A stretch of DNA of 8,629 nucleotides from Actinomycetes bacterium (lineage in GTDB: Bacteria; Actinomycetota; Acidimicrobiia; Acidimicrobiales; UBA8190), in assembly GCA_021798135.1 (NCBI GenBank), contig JAJZYI010000139.1, positions 1 through 8,629 of the forward strand, given 5' to 3'. Each line of letters begins with the position of its first letter. Within the stretch, counting starts at the first letter, position 1. Position numbers and translations under genes: made by a program. Below the pieces are notes generated by a model. That model worked only from the letters and a program-made list of their open reading frames with translations, ran no database searches and was not told the DNA's origin. Positions 1-6,514 of this stretch are shown here, piece after piece.

Positions 1-203
1 GGAGCGCAGCGGGATCCGGGCGGGCCGGCGGCGCCGGTCGCCGTCGCCCGGCTGCCGGCGGCCGTACCGGCCCGTGGTCGGCGAGCGGCCTCGACGCGGA
101 CCCGGGCGAGACCGCCGCAGGCGCCGTCGCAGCGGTAGCCGCAGCCGCAGCCGCAGGCGGCGCAGCTGACGGCGTTGCGGGCGCCTCGGCGGCGGGGACG
201 GGC
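1..203 (+). other. Left-edge region, frame open into next gene
   Basis: The reading frame of the membrane protein that starts at 204 has no stop from position 3 onward, and no ATG, GTG, TTG or CTG in that frame before 204. The gene therefore either starts at GTG 204 or begins outside the window. Translated in this frame, the stretch is Gly/Arg-rich and then Ala-rich, and it contains a DADPGE hexapeptide that recurs 60 codons later. Frame 1 ends at a TAG at 133-135 and frame 2 at a TGA at 167-169, so the 3' end of an upstream + strand gene is an alternative reading. I cannot decide between these. Confidence 0.4.
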
Positions 204-290
204 GTGCCGGCCGAGGCTGGCTCACCGGCGGGTGCCGCCACCGGCGCTGCCGAACGACCGGCGAGCGACGCCGACGCGGACCCGGGCGAG
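81..290 (+). repeat. Direct repeat pair, 30 bp, offset 180 bp
   Basis: Positions 81-110 and 261-290 match at 27 of 30 bases, and 92-110 is identical to 272-290. The offset is exactly 180 bases, so both copies are read in the same frame as the membrane protein and give DADPGE each time. The sequence between the copies is not duplicated. This may be an old partial duplication in a low-complexity N-terminal region, or convergence of Ala/Asp/Gly-rich coding. Confidence 0.6.
135..158 (+). repeat. Short GCAGCC/GCCGCA hexamer repeat
   Basis: Near-perfect hexamers (GTAGCC, GCAGCC, GCAGCC, GCAGGC) run across this stretch. In the open frame of the downstream gene they encode an alanine run. It is a simple low-complexity repeat of the kind that can change length by slippage. 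Confidence 0.6.
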
Positions 291-1607
291 CGCGCCGAGC
301 TGGTGCTCCTCAGCACCGCCGCCACCCGCTGGACCCCGCGGCGGGCCCTTCGGCAGGTCGAGCGCCGGTTGCGGCTGCTCGTGCGGGAGCGGGCCACGCG
401 TGGTGACGTGGGCGGGCAGGCCGTCCCGACGAGGCGGGCGGTGCGCCTGGCGGCCTTGGCCGTCGCGGCGGCCCTGGTCGTGGTGGTCGGACTGGTCGTG
501 GGCCTGGGCCGGGGCAGCTCGCGCGCGGCGGTGGCGACCGCCCGGCCGCCGGTACCGTCCGCGACCGCCGGGCCGAGCCGGGCCGTGTCCGGCGCGACGC
601 CCTCAGCGGCGCCGAAGAGCACCCTCCCGAAGGGAGCGGTCGCCATCCCGGGCGCCACCAGCTCGTCGATGCTCGGGCTGCCCGGCAGCGCCGGTCCGGG
701 GTCCTCGCCCGCCGGAAGCCCGGCGTCCTCCGGCGCGGCGTCCTCGGGGCCGGCGTCGGGACCGGTGCTCGGCACCGCCCAGGCCAGCGCCATCCTGACG
801 TCGCTGTGGTCGAGCCGGCGCGACGCCCTGGCCGCCGGCAACCTTGCGCAGCTCCGCGCCGTCGAGGACGGTGCGGCCCTGCAGGTCGACGAGGGCCAGC
901 TGGCTGCCGGCACCACCCCGTCAGCGCCGGCCGTCGGCGGGGCGCAGGTGATCGTCACCTCCGGCACGAGCTACCCGCTCGCCTTCCTGGCGGCGGTGGG
1001 CGGCACCACGGCCGCCGGATCGCCACCGAGCCAGGTGCTCATCGTCGGCGTCCACCAGCTCGCCGCCTCGGGGTCGTGGCTGATCGACCTGCTGGTCACG
1101 GTGCCGGCCAACCAGGTGCCGACCGGGGCGTCGCCGCCGGGGGCAGTCACCGTGGGACCCTCGACGCTCGGCCAGCTCGCCGCGGCGTGGCAGTCGTGGG
1201 CCGCCGCGGGAGCCGCGCCGGGCGGGACGGCGGGCTTCGCCGACGGGGAGGCCTACGCCGCCATGGGCCAGCAGCTCGTGGAGCAGCAGCAGCTGGCGAC
1301 GCTGCGAGGCCTGCGCGAGCAGGTCGCCGTCCAGGCGGTGCAGACGCCCGGCTCGGTGTTCGTGGAGGGACAGCCCGGGCGGATCGTGTGCGGCGACGTG
1401 GTGGAGACGGCGACGTTCACGGCGGCGTCCGGAGCGATGGTCGTGCAGCCCACCGACCAGAGCACCTGGGGGCCGCAGGTGAGCCCGGGCGGCTACCGGA
1501 GCGTCACGGAGCTCGCCACCGTGCCGGTCTGCGTGGCGTCCACCAGCGCCGGGCTCCAGGTGTTCGGGGGCGGGCAGACGGTCTTCCAGGCCACCGCTGC
1601 GGGCTGA
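204..1607 (+). CDS. Single-pass membrane protein with Ala/Pro/Ser-rich linker and extracytoplasmic domain, function unknown
   Basis: I do not recognise a named family. Seen, counting from GTG 204 (467 residues): an Ala/Asp-rich start; a basic, probably cytoplasmic stretch (about 41-78, many Arg); one strong hydrophobic helix at about 79-102 (Leu/Val/Ala); an Ala/Pro/Ser/Gly linker (about 105-190); and a folded-looking region from about 190 to the end. That region seems to have two halves. One opens with LWSSRRDALAAGNLAQLRA (about 201-219), resembling the start of NTF2-like or lipoprotein-like extracytoplasmic domains in actinobacteria. The other opens near AAAWQSWAAAG (about 327-337). Cys396 and Cys443 could form a disulfide outside the membrane. 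Topology is inferred as N-in, C-out from the Arg-rich flank. A GGGGA-type Shine-Dalgarno-like run lies about 5 bases before GTG 204, but the frame is open to the left edge, so the start is unsure. The gene converges on the leftward operon and its 3' end is overlapped antisense by the last gene there. Codon use is typical of its neighbours. Confidence 0.8.
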   Translation: MPAEAGSPAGAATGAAERPASDADADPGERAELVLLSTAATRWTPRRALRQVERRLRLLVRERATRGDVGGQAVPTRRAVRLAALAVAAALVVVVGLVVGLGRGSSRAAVATARPPVPSATAGPSRAVSGATPSAAPKSTLPKGAVAIPGATSSSMLGLPGSAGPGSSPAGSPASSGAASSGPASGPVLGTAQASAILTSLWSSRRDALAAGNLAQLRAVEDGAALQVDEGQLAAGTTPSAPAVGGAQVIVTSGTSYPLAFLAAVGGTTAAGSPPSQVLIVGVHQLAASGSWLIDLLVTVPANQVPTGASPPGAVTVGPSTLGQLAAAWQSWAAAGAAPGGTAGFADGEAYAAMGQQLVEQQQLATLRGLREQVAVQAVQTPGSVFVEGQPGRIVCGDVVETATFTAASGAMVVQPTDQSTWGPQVSPGGYRSVTELATVPVCVASTSAGLQVFGGGQTVFQATAAG

Positions 1608-1813
1608 CGCCCCGGGCGGCGCACGGCGGGGCACGGACGTGCCGCCGCCAGCCCGCCCCGGTGAGCGGGCCCGACGGTCGCAGCGGGGAGCCCGGCGGGC
1701 GGGGTCGACGAGGTCGTCGCCGCCCGCGGCCGATAGGCGAGGTACAGCACCAGCGCGCCGAGGAACACCACCAGGAGCACCAGCGTGGACGTCCTCATCC
1801 TGCGCCGGCTCAC
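1493..1813 (-). CDS. Small single-TM protein, last gene of the MscS operon
   Basis: 106 residues, no family recognised. The N-terminus is MSRRRMRTS followed by a strong hydrophobic helix (about residues 9-27, LVLLVVFLGALVLYLAY) and then RPR. This is a classic basic-flank signal anchor. The rest is Pro/Ala/Arg-rich and looks disordered. The start is well supported: GTG at 1813 overlaps the TGA of the MscS-family gene as GTGA, and on the minus strand a GGAGG (plus-strand CCTCC at 1820-1824) sits 6 bases upstream. An alternative ATG lies five codons in, at 1798. Third positions in the non-overlapping part (1608-1813) are about 90% G/C. The last ~38 codons lie antisense to the 3' end of the + strand membrane gene with wobble positions aligned, so composition cannot confirm them. 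Possible roles are a channel accessory subunit or a small envelope protein; both are inference. Confidence 0.6.
   Translation of the reverse strand: MSRRRMRTSTLVLLVVFLGALVLYLAYRPRAATTSSTPPAGLPAATVGPAHRGGLAAARPCPAVRRPGRQPAAVAWKTVCPPPNTWSPALVDATQTGTVASSVTLR
1609..1632 (+). terminator. Possible GC hairpin after the membrane-protein stop
   Basis: GCCCCG at 1609-1614 can pair with CGGGGC at 1627-1632 across a 12-base loop, starting two bases after the TGA at 1605-1607. There is no T run on either strand, so this is not a classical intrinsic terminator. In such a GC-rich genome a 6-bp GC stem can arise by chance. It lies inside the reading frame of the convergent small gene. Weak call. Confidence 0.25.
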
Positions 1814-1824
1814 GGGGTGCCTCC
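1810..1824 (-). promoter_or_regulatory. GTGA coupled stop/start with Shine-Dalgarno for small TM gene
   Basis: The minus-strand bases at 1813-1810 read GTGA: the start codon of the small TM gene and the stop codon of the MscS-family gene share two bases. A GGAGG ribosome-binding sequence (plus-strand CCTCC, 1820-1824) lies 6 bases before the GTG, within the last codons of the channel gene. This arrangement supports translational coupling and decides the start. Confidence 0.7.
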
Positions 1825-2952
1825 GGTGCCGCTGCCGCCCGTCGCACTGCTGCCGCCCGTCGCGGGGTGCTCGCTCCCGGGTCCGGACCCTTCCCCGGGC
1901 CCGTCGGCCGTGCGGCTGGCACCCGCCGCCGAAGCGCTCCCGGCGGCCCCGCCGCTGCCCGCGGGCGGATCGGGGCGCGTGCCGGCCGCCGAGCCGCCGG
2001 CGGCCCCGGCTTCCCCCTCGGCTGGTGCGGCCTGGTCGCCGGCGGCCGGTGCCGCCTGCTGGGCCGTGGGGGCGGCGGTGTCGACGGCCAGGTCGGCCGG
2101 CACGGCCATGCCGACGTCACGGAAGGCGACCGCGATCCTCGAGCGCAGAGCCCGCCCGACGTCGAACTGGCGGCCCGGCAGGGTCCGGGCGACCATCCGG
2201 ATCTCGAACTGGTCGACGGTCAGCCGCTCCACGCCCATCACCGACGGCTCGTCGAGCAGCAGGGGCCGCAGGACGGGGTCGGCGAACATCGCGGCACCCA
2301 CCTTGCGCAGCACCGAGCTCACCTCGGTCACGTCCGCGGTGTGGGGGACCGGCACGTCGACGACGGCGCGGGCCCAGTCACGCGAGAGGTTCGTGACCTG
2401 CACGATCTGCCCGTTCGGGACGATCACCACCTCGCCGTTCAGCGTGCGGAGCCGCGTGATCCGCAGCGTGACGTCCTCGACGGTGCCGGTGACGCCGGTG
2501 GTGGCACCGAGGGTCGAGAAGCGGATCACGTCGCCGAAGCCGTACTGGCGCTCGGTGATGATGAGGAAGCCGGCGAGCACGTCCTGGACCACCCGCTGGG
2601 CGCCGAACCCCACGGCGACGCCGGCCACCGTCGCCGGTGCGATCAGGCTGGTGAGCGGCACGGCGAGGCGCTGGAGCACGAGCAGGGCGGCCACCACCGA
2701 GATGAGCACCACGAGCGACCACCGCACGACGTTGGTGACGGCCCGCCGGTGCTTGGCCGCCTCGGTGCGGCTCAGCGAGTCGGCGGCGCCCTCGCGGGCC
2801 TCGATCCGGCGGGCGACGAGCGTGCAGGACCAGCCGACGAGCCGGGCCAGGAGCACGGCGCCGCTCACGATCATCACGATCTCCAGCCCGTTCGACCGGG
2901 CCCAGTGGCTGGCGTCGGACAGCGGGCCCGACGCGGCGATCGGTGCGGTCAT
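1810..2952 (-). CDS. MscS-family mechanosensitive ion channel with long disordered C-terminal tail
   Basis: Small-conductance mechanosensitive channel homologue, expected in the inner membrane as a homo-oligomer that opens under membrane tension to release solutes after osmotic downshock. From ATG 2952 it is 380 residues. Seen: TM1 about 22-45; a basic loop; TM2 about 75-94; the pore-lining TM3 and kinked helix at about 103-135 with the Gly/Ala pattern VAGVAVGFGAQRVVQDVLAG; then the MscS beta domain with GxVxxVTLRxTRLRTLNGEVVIVPNG (about 156-181) and an N-L-S-R at 188-191, both family hallmarks; and an alpha/beta C-terminal domain to about 290. Residues about 291-380 are an Ala/Gly/Pro/Ser-rich tail with no hydrophobic segment, unlike the short C-terminus of E. 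coli MscS. The gene starts 8 bases after the acyltransferase stop and shares GTGA with the small TM gene. No clear Shine-Dalgarno sequence precedes ATG 2952, so it may depend on coupling. With only three TM helices it fits the minimal MscS group. Confidence 0.92.
   Translation of the reverse strand: MTAPIAASGPLSDASHWARSNGLEIVMIVSGAVLLARLVGWSCTLVARRIEAREGAADSLSRTEAAKHRRAVTNVVRWSLVVLISVVAALLVLQRLAVPLTSLIAPATVAGVAVGFGAQRVVQDVLAGFLIITERQYGFGDVIRFSTLGATTGVTGTVEDVTLRITRLRTLNGEVVIVPNGQIVQVTNLSRDWARAVVDVPVPHTADVTEVSSVLRKVGAAMFADPVLRPLLLDEPSVMGVERLTVDQFEIRMVARTLPGRQFDVGRALRSRIAVAFRDVGMAVPADLAVDTAAPTAQQAAPAAGDQAAPAEGEAGAAGGSAAGTRPDPPAGSGGAAGSASAAGASRTADGPGEGSGPGSEHPATGGSSATGGSGTGGTP
1831..1863 (-). repeat. 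15-bp direct repeat, 18-bp period, in channel tail
   Basis: The 15 bases GCTGCCGCCCGTCGC occur at 1831-1845 and again at 1849-1863. The period of 18 keeps the reading frame and gives a repeated ATGGS unit in the last 17 residues of the MscS-family protein. It is a coding repeat in a disordered tail. Confidence 0.75.
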
Positions 2953-2960
2953 CGCGGCCG

Positions 2961-5771
2961 TCAGCGGAGCTGCCGGGGCCGGTCGGCCAGCGGCTCGGTC
3001 GGATGGGTGGCGACGGCGATGCGGGCGTCGACGACGAGCGGGCCGCCCGGCGTCGCCACCACCGGGTTCAGGTCCGCGGCAGCGACCTCCGGCAGGTCGT
3101 CGGCCAGGCGGCCCAGGCGGAGCACCAGGTCCACCAGCCCGTCGACGTCCACGGCGGGAGCGCCCCGGTACCCGGTGAGCAGCGGCGACGTGCGGCGCTC
3201 CAGCACCATCGCCCGGGCGTCCGCCTCCGTCAGGGGCATCAGCCGCGCGACGCTGTCGTCCAGGAGCTCCACGCTGGTGCCCCCGCCGCCGAAGACGACC
3301 AGCGCCCCGAAGACCGGGTCCCTGACCACGCCGGCGATCGTCTCGACGCCGGCGGGCGCCATCGGCTGCACGACCGCCCCGGTCATGTCGGTGCCCAGCT
3401 CCCGCTGGAGGCGCCGGTAGGCGGCGGCGACGGCTGCCGCGCCGTCCAGCCCCAGGACCACCGCCGACCGCTCGGTCTTGTGCACGAGGGCCGGGCCGAC
3501 AGCCTTGAGCGCCACCGGCCCGTGCCGCCCGGCCGCCCAGGCGGCGGCCGCATCCGGGCTGTCGGCGGCCCGGGTCTCCAGGACCGGTATGGCGTAGCAC
3601 GCCAGGACGCCCATGGCCGCAGCGCCGGTCACCCACACCTCGCCCGGCTCCGCGCCGAGGTCGCCGGCGTCGCCGATCGCCGCGGCGAGCAGGCGGCGCG
3701 CTCGGTTGGGGTGGACGTCGGCGAGCTCGGGCACGGTGCTCGGGGGCTGGGCGCGCCACTGCGCGTAGCGGACGGCGTGGGCGAGGGCCCGGGCGGCCGA
3801 CTCGGGGTACGTGAAGCACGGCACGGGCCGCACCGCGTGCTGCAGGCGGTGCCGTGCCCGCTCGGCGCCGAGGAAGGCGGCCACGAGGGGCACGGCCCGG
3901 CCCGCCTCGGCGGCGCCGTCCACCGCGGCGACGACGGCATCGGCCACGTCGTCGGCCCGGGTGACGAGCGGGGGGGTGAAGATGACGATCACCGCGTCGA
4001 CCTCGCCGCTGCCCATCACCGTCTCGATGACCTCGCGGTACTGACCGGCGGACGCGGACGCCACCATGTCGACGGGGTTCCGCACGCCCGCCTCGGCCGG
4101 CAGGATGCGGTGGAGCGCCGCCTGCAGCCCCTTCGACAGCTCGGGGACGGCGAGCCCGTGCCCGGCGACGGCGTCGGCTGCGAGCACGCCCGGCCCGCCC
4201 GCGTTGCCGACGATGCCGACGCGGATGCCGCCCGGCAGCGGCTGGTTGGCCAGCACCGAGCCGACGTCGAAGAGCTCCTCCACCGTGTCGACCCGGATCA
4301 CGCCCGTCTGGGTGAACAGCGCGTCGACGGCGCGCTCTGGGCTGGCCAGCGCGGCCGTGTGCGACGTGGCGGCGCGCGTGCCCGGGTAGCTCCGCCCACT
4401 CTTGACCGCCACGATCGGCTTGCTGCGGCCGAAGCGGCGCGCCAGGCGGCTGAACTTCGGCGGGTTGCCGAAGGACTCGAGGTAGAGCAGGACCACGTCG
4501 GTCCCCGGGTCGGTCTCCCACCAGGTGAGGAGGTCGTTGCTGCTCACGTCGGCCTTGTTGCCCATCGAGACGAAGCTCGAGATGCCCAGCCCTCGGTCCG
4601 CCGCCTCGGCCAGGATGGCGACGCCGAGGCCGCCGGACTGCGAGGCGAAGCCGATGGTGCCGCCAGCGGGCACGTTGGTGGCGAACGTCGCGTTCATGCT
4701 GACGCCGGGCTCCGCGTTCACCACGCCGAAGCAGTTGGGGCCGACCAGCCGCATGCCGAGGCGGTGCGCGGCACGGGTCACGGCGAGCTGGGAGGCGGCC
4801 CCCTCGGGGCCGGTCTCGGCGAAGCCCGCGGAGATGACCACCAGCCCGCCGACGCCGGCCTGCCCGCACTCCTCGGTGACCTCCAGGACCTTCGCCGCGG
4901 GCACGGCGATGACGGCGAGGTCGACCGGCCCGGGGACCGATCCGATCGTCGGCCATGCCGGCAGGCTCGCCACCGAAGCCGCCTCGGGGTTGACCGGGTA
5001 GACGGGGCCGGTGAACCCGCCGGCGACCAGGTTGCGGAGGAGCTCGTGGCCGATGGTCCCCGGCTCGCGCGACGCGCCGATCACCGCGATGGCCCGTGGC
5101 CGCAGCAGGCGCTCGATCGAGCGCAGCGTCGCCCGCCGGTCGCGGTCCTCGGCCGCCTGCTGGGCCTGCTCGCTCGGGGAGATGTCGAGGACCACCCGGG
5201 TCACGGCCGCATCGCGCTCGTACTGCCGGGCGAAGCCCGCGGCGCGCAGCACCCCGAGCATCTTGCTGTTGACCGCCAAGGTCTCGGCCACGAACCGCCG
5301 GATCCCGGCTCGCCGGGCGCCTGCAGCCAGGTGCTCCAGCAGGAGCGTCCCGAGCCCGCGTCCCTGCAGCTGGTCGGCGACGACGAACGCCACCTCGGCC
5401 TCGCTCGACCCGGGTTGACGGTCGTACTCGGCCAGCGCGACGACGCGGCCGGCGCGTTCGACCAGCAGGGCCGCGGCGTCCACGCCGTCGAGCCGGAGCA
5501 GCCGGTCGATCTCGGCGTCGCTCACCCGGTGCGGGCCGAAGAAGCGCATGACCATGCTGTCCCGGGACAGGCCCGTGAACAGGTCGGCGATGGGCTGCTC
5601 GTCGCCGGGCCGCACCGGCCGGAGCCGGGCCGTGCTGCCGTCGGCCAGCAGGACGTCGACGCCCCGGTCGTCGCCGGCGCGCCGGGCCTCGCCGCCGGGC
5701 GGCCCCGCCTGGTCGGCGTCCCCGCTCGGCGGCAGCGCCTGGTCGGCGTCCCCGCTCGGCATGCCGCTCAC
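2961..5771 (-). CDS. GNAT lysine acyltransferase fused to NDP-forming acyl-CoA synthetase module (Pat/ACD-like)
   Basis: 936 residues. Order: repetitive Pro/Asp-rich leader (1-35); GNAT acetyltransferase (about 36-197) with acetyl-CoA P-loop QGRGLG at 136-141 and candidate catalytic Glu126 in EVAFVV; CoA-binding Rossmann domain (about 221-315, AVIGASREPGTIG); succinyl-CoA-ligase-like domain with SQSGG (377-381) and SHTAAL with His471; second ligase domain (about 513-665); ATP-grasp domain (about 700-925) with LKAVGPALVHK (His764), DPVFG and LNPVV. GNAT-first order matches Streptomyces PatA-type enzymes; E. coli PatZ has GNAT last. Known relatives acylate lysines, for example the active-site Lys of acetyl-CoA synthetase, to switch it off. 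His471 aligns with the phosphorylated His of ADP-forming acetate:CoA ligases; from memory PatZ has Asn there. The ATP-grasp HKSDxGGV motif reads HKTERSAV, so ligase activity is uncertain. Starts are GTG 5771 (GTGA overlap with the upstream gene) or ATG 5762 (GGTGAG just upstream). A bifunctional ligase/acyltransferase is the main alternative to a purely regulatory Pat. Confidence 0.92.
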   Translation of the reverse strand: MSGMPSGDADQALPPSGDADQAGPPGGEARRAGDDRGVDVLLADGSTARLRPVRPGDEQPIADLFTGLSRDSMVMRFFGPHRVSDAEIDRLLRLDGVDAAALLVERAGRVVALAEYDRQPGSSEAEVAFVVADQLQGRGLGTLLLEHLAAGARRAGIRRFVAETLAVNSKMLGVLRAAGFARQYERDAAVTRVVLDISPSEQAQQAAEDRDRRATLRSIERLLRPRAIAVIGASREPGTIGHELLRNLVAGGFTGPVYPVNPEAASVASLPAWPTIGSVPGPVDLAVIAVPAAKVLEVTEECGQAGVGGLVVISAGFAETGPEGAASQLAVTRAAHRLGMRLVGPNCFGVVNAEPGVSMNATFATNVPAGGTIGFASQSGGLGVAILAEAADRGLGISSFVSMGNKADVSSNDLLTWWETDPGTDVVLLYLESFGNPPKFSRLARRFGRSKPIVAVKSGRSYPGTRAATSHTAALASPERAVDALFTQTGVIRVDTVEELFDVGSVLANQPLPGGIRVGIVGNAGGPGVLAADAVAGHGLAVPELSKGLQAALHRILPAEAGVRNPVDMVASASAGQYREVIETVMGSGEVDAVIVIFTPPLVTRADDVADAVVAAVDGAAEAGRAVPLVAAFLGAERARHRLQHAVRPVPCFTYPESAARALAHAVRYAQWRAQPPSTVPELADVHPNRARRLLAAAIGDAGDLGAEPGEVWVTGAAAMGVLACYAIPVLETRAADSPDAAAAWAAGRHGPVALKAVGPALVHKTERSAVVLGLDGAAAVAAAYRRLQRELGTDMTGAVVQPMAPAGVETIAGVVRDPVFGALVVFGGGGTSVELLDDSVARLMPLTEADARAMVLERRTSPLLTGYRGAPAVDVDGLVDLVLRLGRLADDLPEVAAADLNPVVATPGGPLVVDARIAVATHPTEPLADRPRQLR
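5701..5760 (-). repeat. Two tandem 30-bp units in the acyltransferase N-terminus
   Basis: Positions 5701-5730 and 5731-5760 match at 28 of 30 bases, and the last 24 bases of each unit are identical. The 10-codon unit keeps frame and encodes PSGDADQA-type repeats at about residues 5-24, before the GNAT domain. The copies abut directly, the signature of a recent tandem duplication. Confidence 0.9.
5760..5771 (-). promoter_or_regulatory. GTGA stop/start overlap and alternative ATG for acyltransferase
   Basis: On the minus strand, GTGA at 5771-5768 joins the GTG start of the acyltransferase to the TGA of the upstream mycothiol-family gene. Three codons later an ATG (5762-5760) has GGTGAG four bases before it, a fair ribosome-binding sequence. 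Either start keeps the protein essentially unchanged. The overlap supports coupled translation. Confidence 0.6.
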
Positions 5772-6514
5772 CAGCCGAGGATCGACGACCAGGCAGCCAG
5801 GAGCGTGCCGTCACCGGCGGTGCGCATGGGCTCGGCGTCGGCGCGCCCCCAGCAGACGAGCAGGAGCGAGGCGGCGGGGCCGGTGACCGTCACCGAGGGC
5901 CTGGCGTCGCCGGCCGGCCCGCCTTCGGCCCGGACGGGACGGCCGTCGGCGCGCACGGCCAGCGACCACCGGCCGGGGCCGTCGTCGCGGACGAGGTGGA
6001 GTGCGCCGGCGGGCCGGTGGCCGTCGTCGAGCGGATCGCCCAGGGGCAGGAACAGGTCGGCCACCTCGTCGACGCCGTCCGCCGCCAGGGCGCCGTCGAG
6101 GACCGTCACGCGCCCGACGGCCCGGTCGGCGTCGACACGGTGCACCGCGGTCTCCTGCGCGACGCGCCGGCGCCAGAAGCCGCTGTCGACCTCGATGCCC
6201 CGCCACCGCCCGGCGGGCCGGTCCCGCGGGCTCTCCTGCAGCGCCCGGGCGAGGTCGCGTGCCGCGTCGCGCAGCCACGCCACGCGCTCCGGCCCGCCGG
6301 GCGCGCGGGGGAGCCCGCGCTGGTCGACGCCGGCGTGGGACCCGCTGCGCACCTGGGCGGCCGCCCACACGTGGACGAGCCCCACGTGGAGGGCCAGCTT
6401 GGCCACGTCCCAGCCGGGGCAGGCGGGCACCGGCGCGGCGGGTTCGGCGGCCAGGGCGTCGGCCACCGCGTCGGCGTGCTCGACGACGGCCCGTTCGTAC
6501 GCGAGGTCCTGCAC
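5768..6514 (-). CDS. Mycothiol-dependent maleylpyruvate isomerase family protein (DinB-like metalloenzyme)
   Basis: 248 residues from GTG 6514. The N-terminal four-helix DinB/MDMPI-type domain shows VPACPGWDVAKLALHVG (about 29-45), the family signature around the first metal ligand (His43). FWRRRVAQETAVHRVDAD follows (about 113-130), giving the Glu-x3-His pair Glu121/His125. These match the His, Glu, His zinc ligands of Corynebacterium mycothiol-dependent maleylpyruvate isomerase. A C-terminal domain (about 165-245) with VTVTGPAASLLLVCWGR resembles the SCP2-like/MDMPI C-terminal domain common in actinobacterial members. Relatives use mycothiol as thiol cofactor for isomerase or transferase reactions; the substrate here is unknown, and no gentisate-pathway genes are present. 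The frame stays open up to a GTG at 6655, but that start would run into the divergent dehalogenase gene and add an Arg-rich stretch unlike the family, so I chose 6514. It is first in the leftward operon and overlaps the acyltransferase start by four bases. Confidence 0.85.
   Translation of the reverse strand: MQDLAYERAVVEHADAVADALAAEPAAPVPACPGWDVAKLALHVGLVHVWAAAQVRSGSHAGVDQRGLPRAPGGPERVAWLRDAARDLARALQESPRDRPAGRWRGIEVDSGFWRRRVAQETAVHRVDADRAVGRVTVLDGALAADGVDEVADLFLPLGDPLDDGHRPAGALHLVRDDGPGRWSLAVRADGRPVRAEGGPAGDARPSVTVTGPAASLLLVCWGRADAEPMRTAGDGTLLAAWSSILGW

Noticed and set aside
1631..1642. Palindrome GCACGGACGTGC in the convergent region
   Set aside because: The stem has only a two-base loop and lies inside the small TM gene; too short to separate from chance at this GC content.
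806..3178. Long + strand ORF of 790 codons across the convergent region
   Set aside because: Shadow frame of the membrane protein and antisense of the MscS-family gene; its translation is Arg/Pro/Gly-rich without domain features.
2953..5814. Minus-strand frame open upstream of the MscS-family gene (ORF of about 1,334 codons to 5814)
   Set aside because: The upstream part is Arg/Ala/Gly-rich and out of frame with the acyltransferase that occupies the same bases. MscS homology begins just after ATG 2952.
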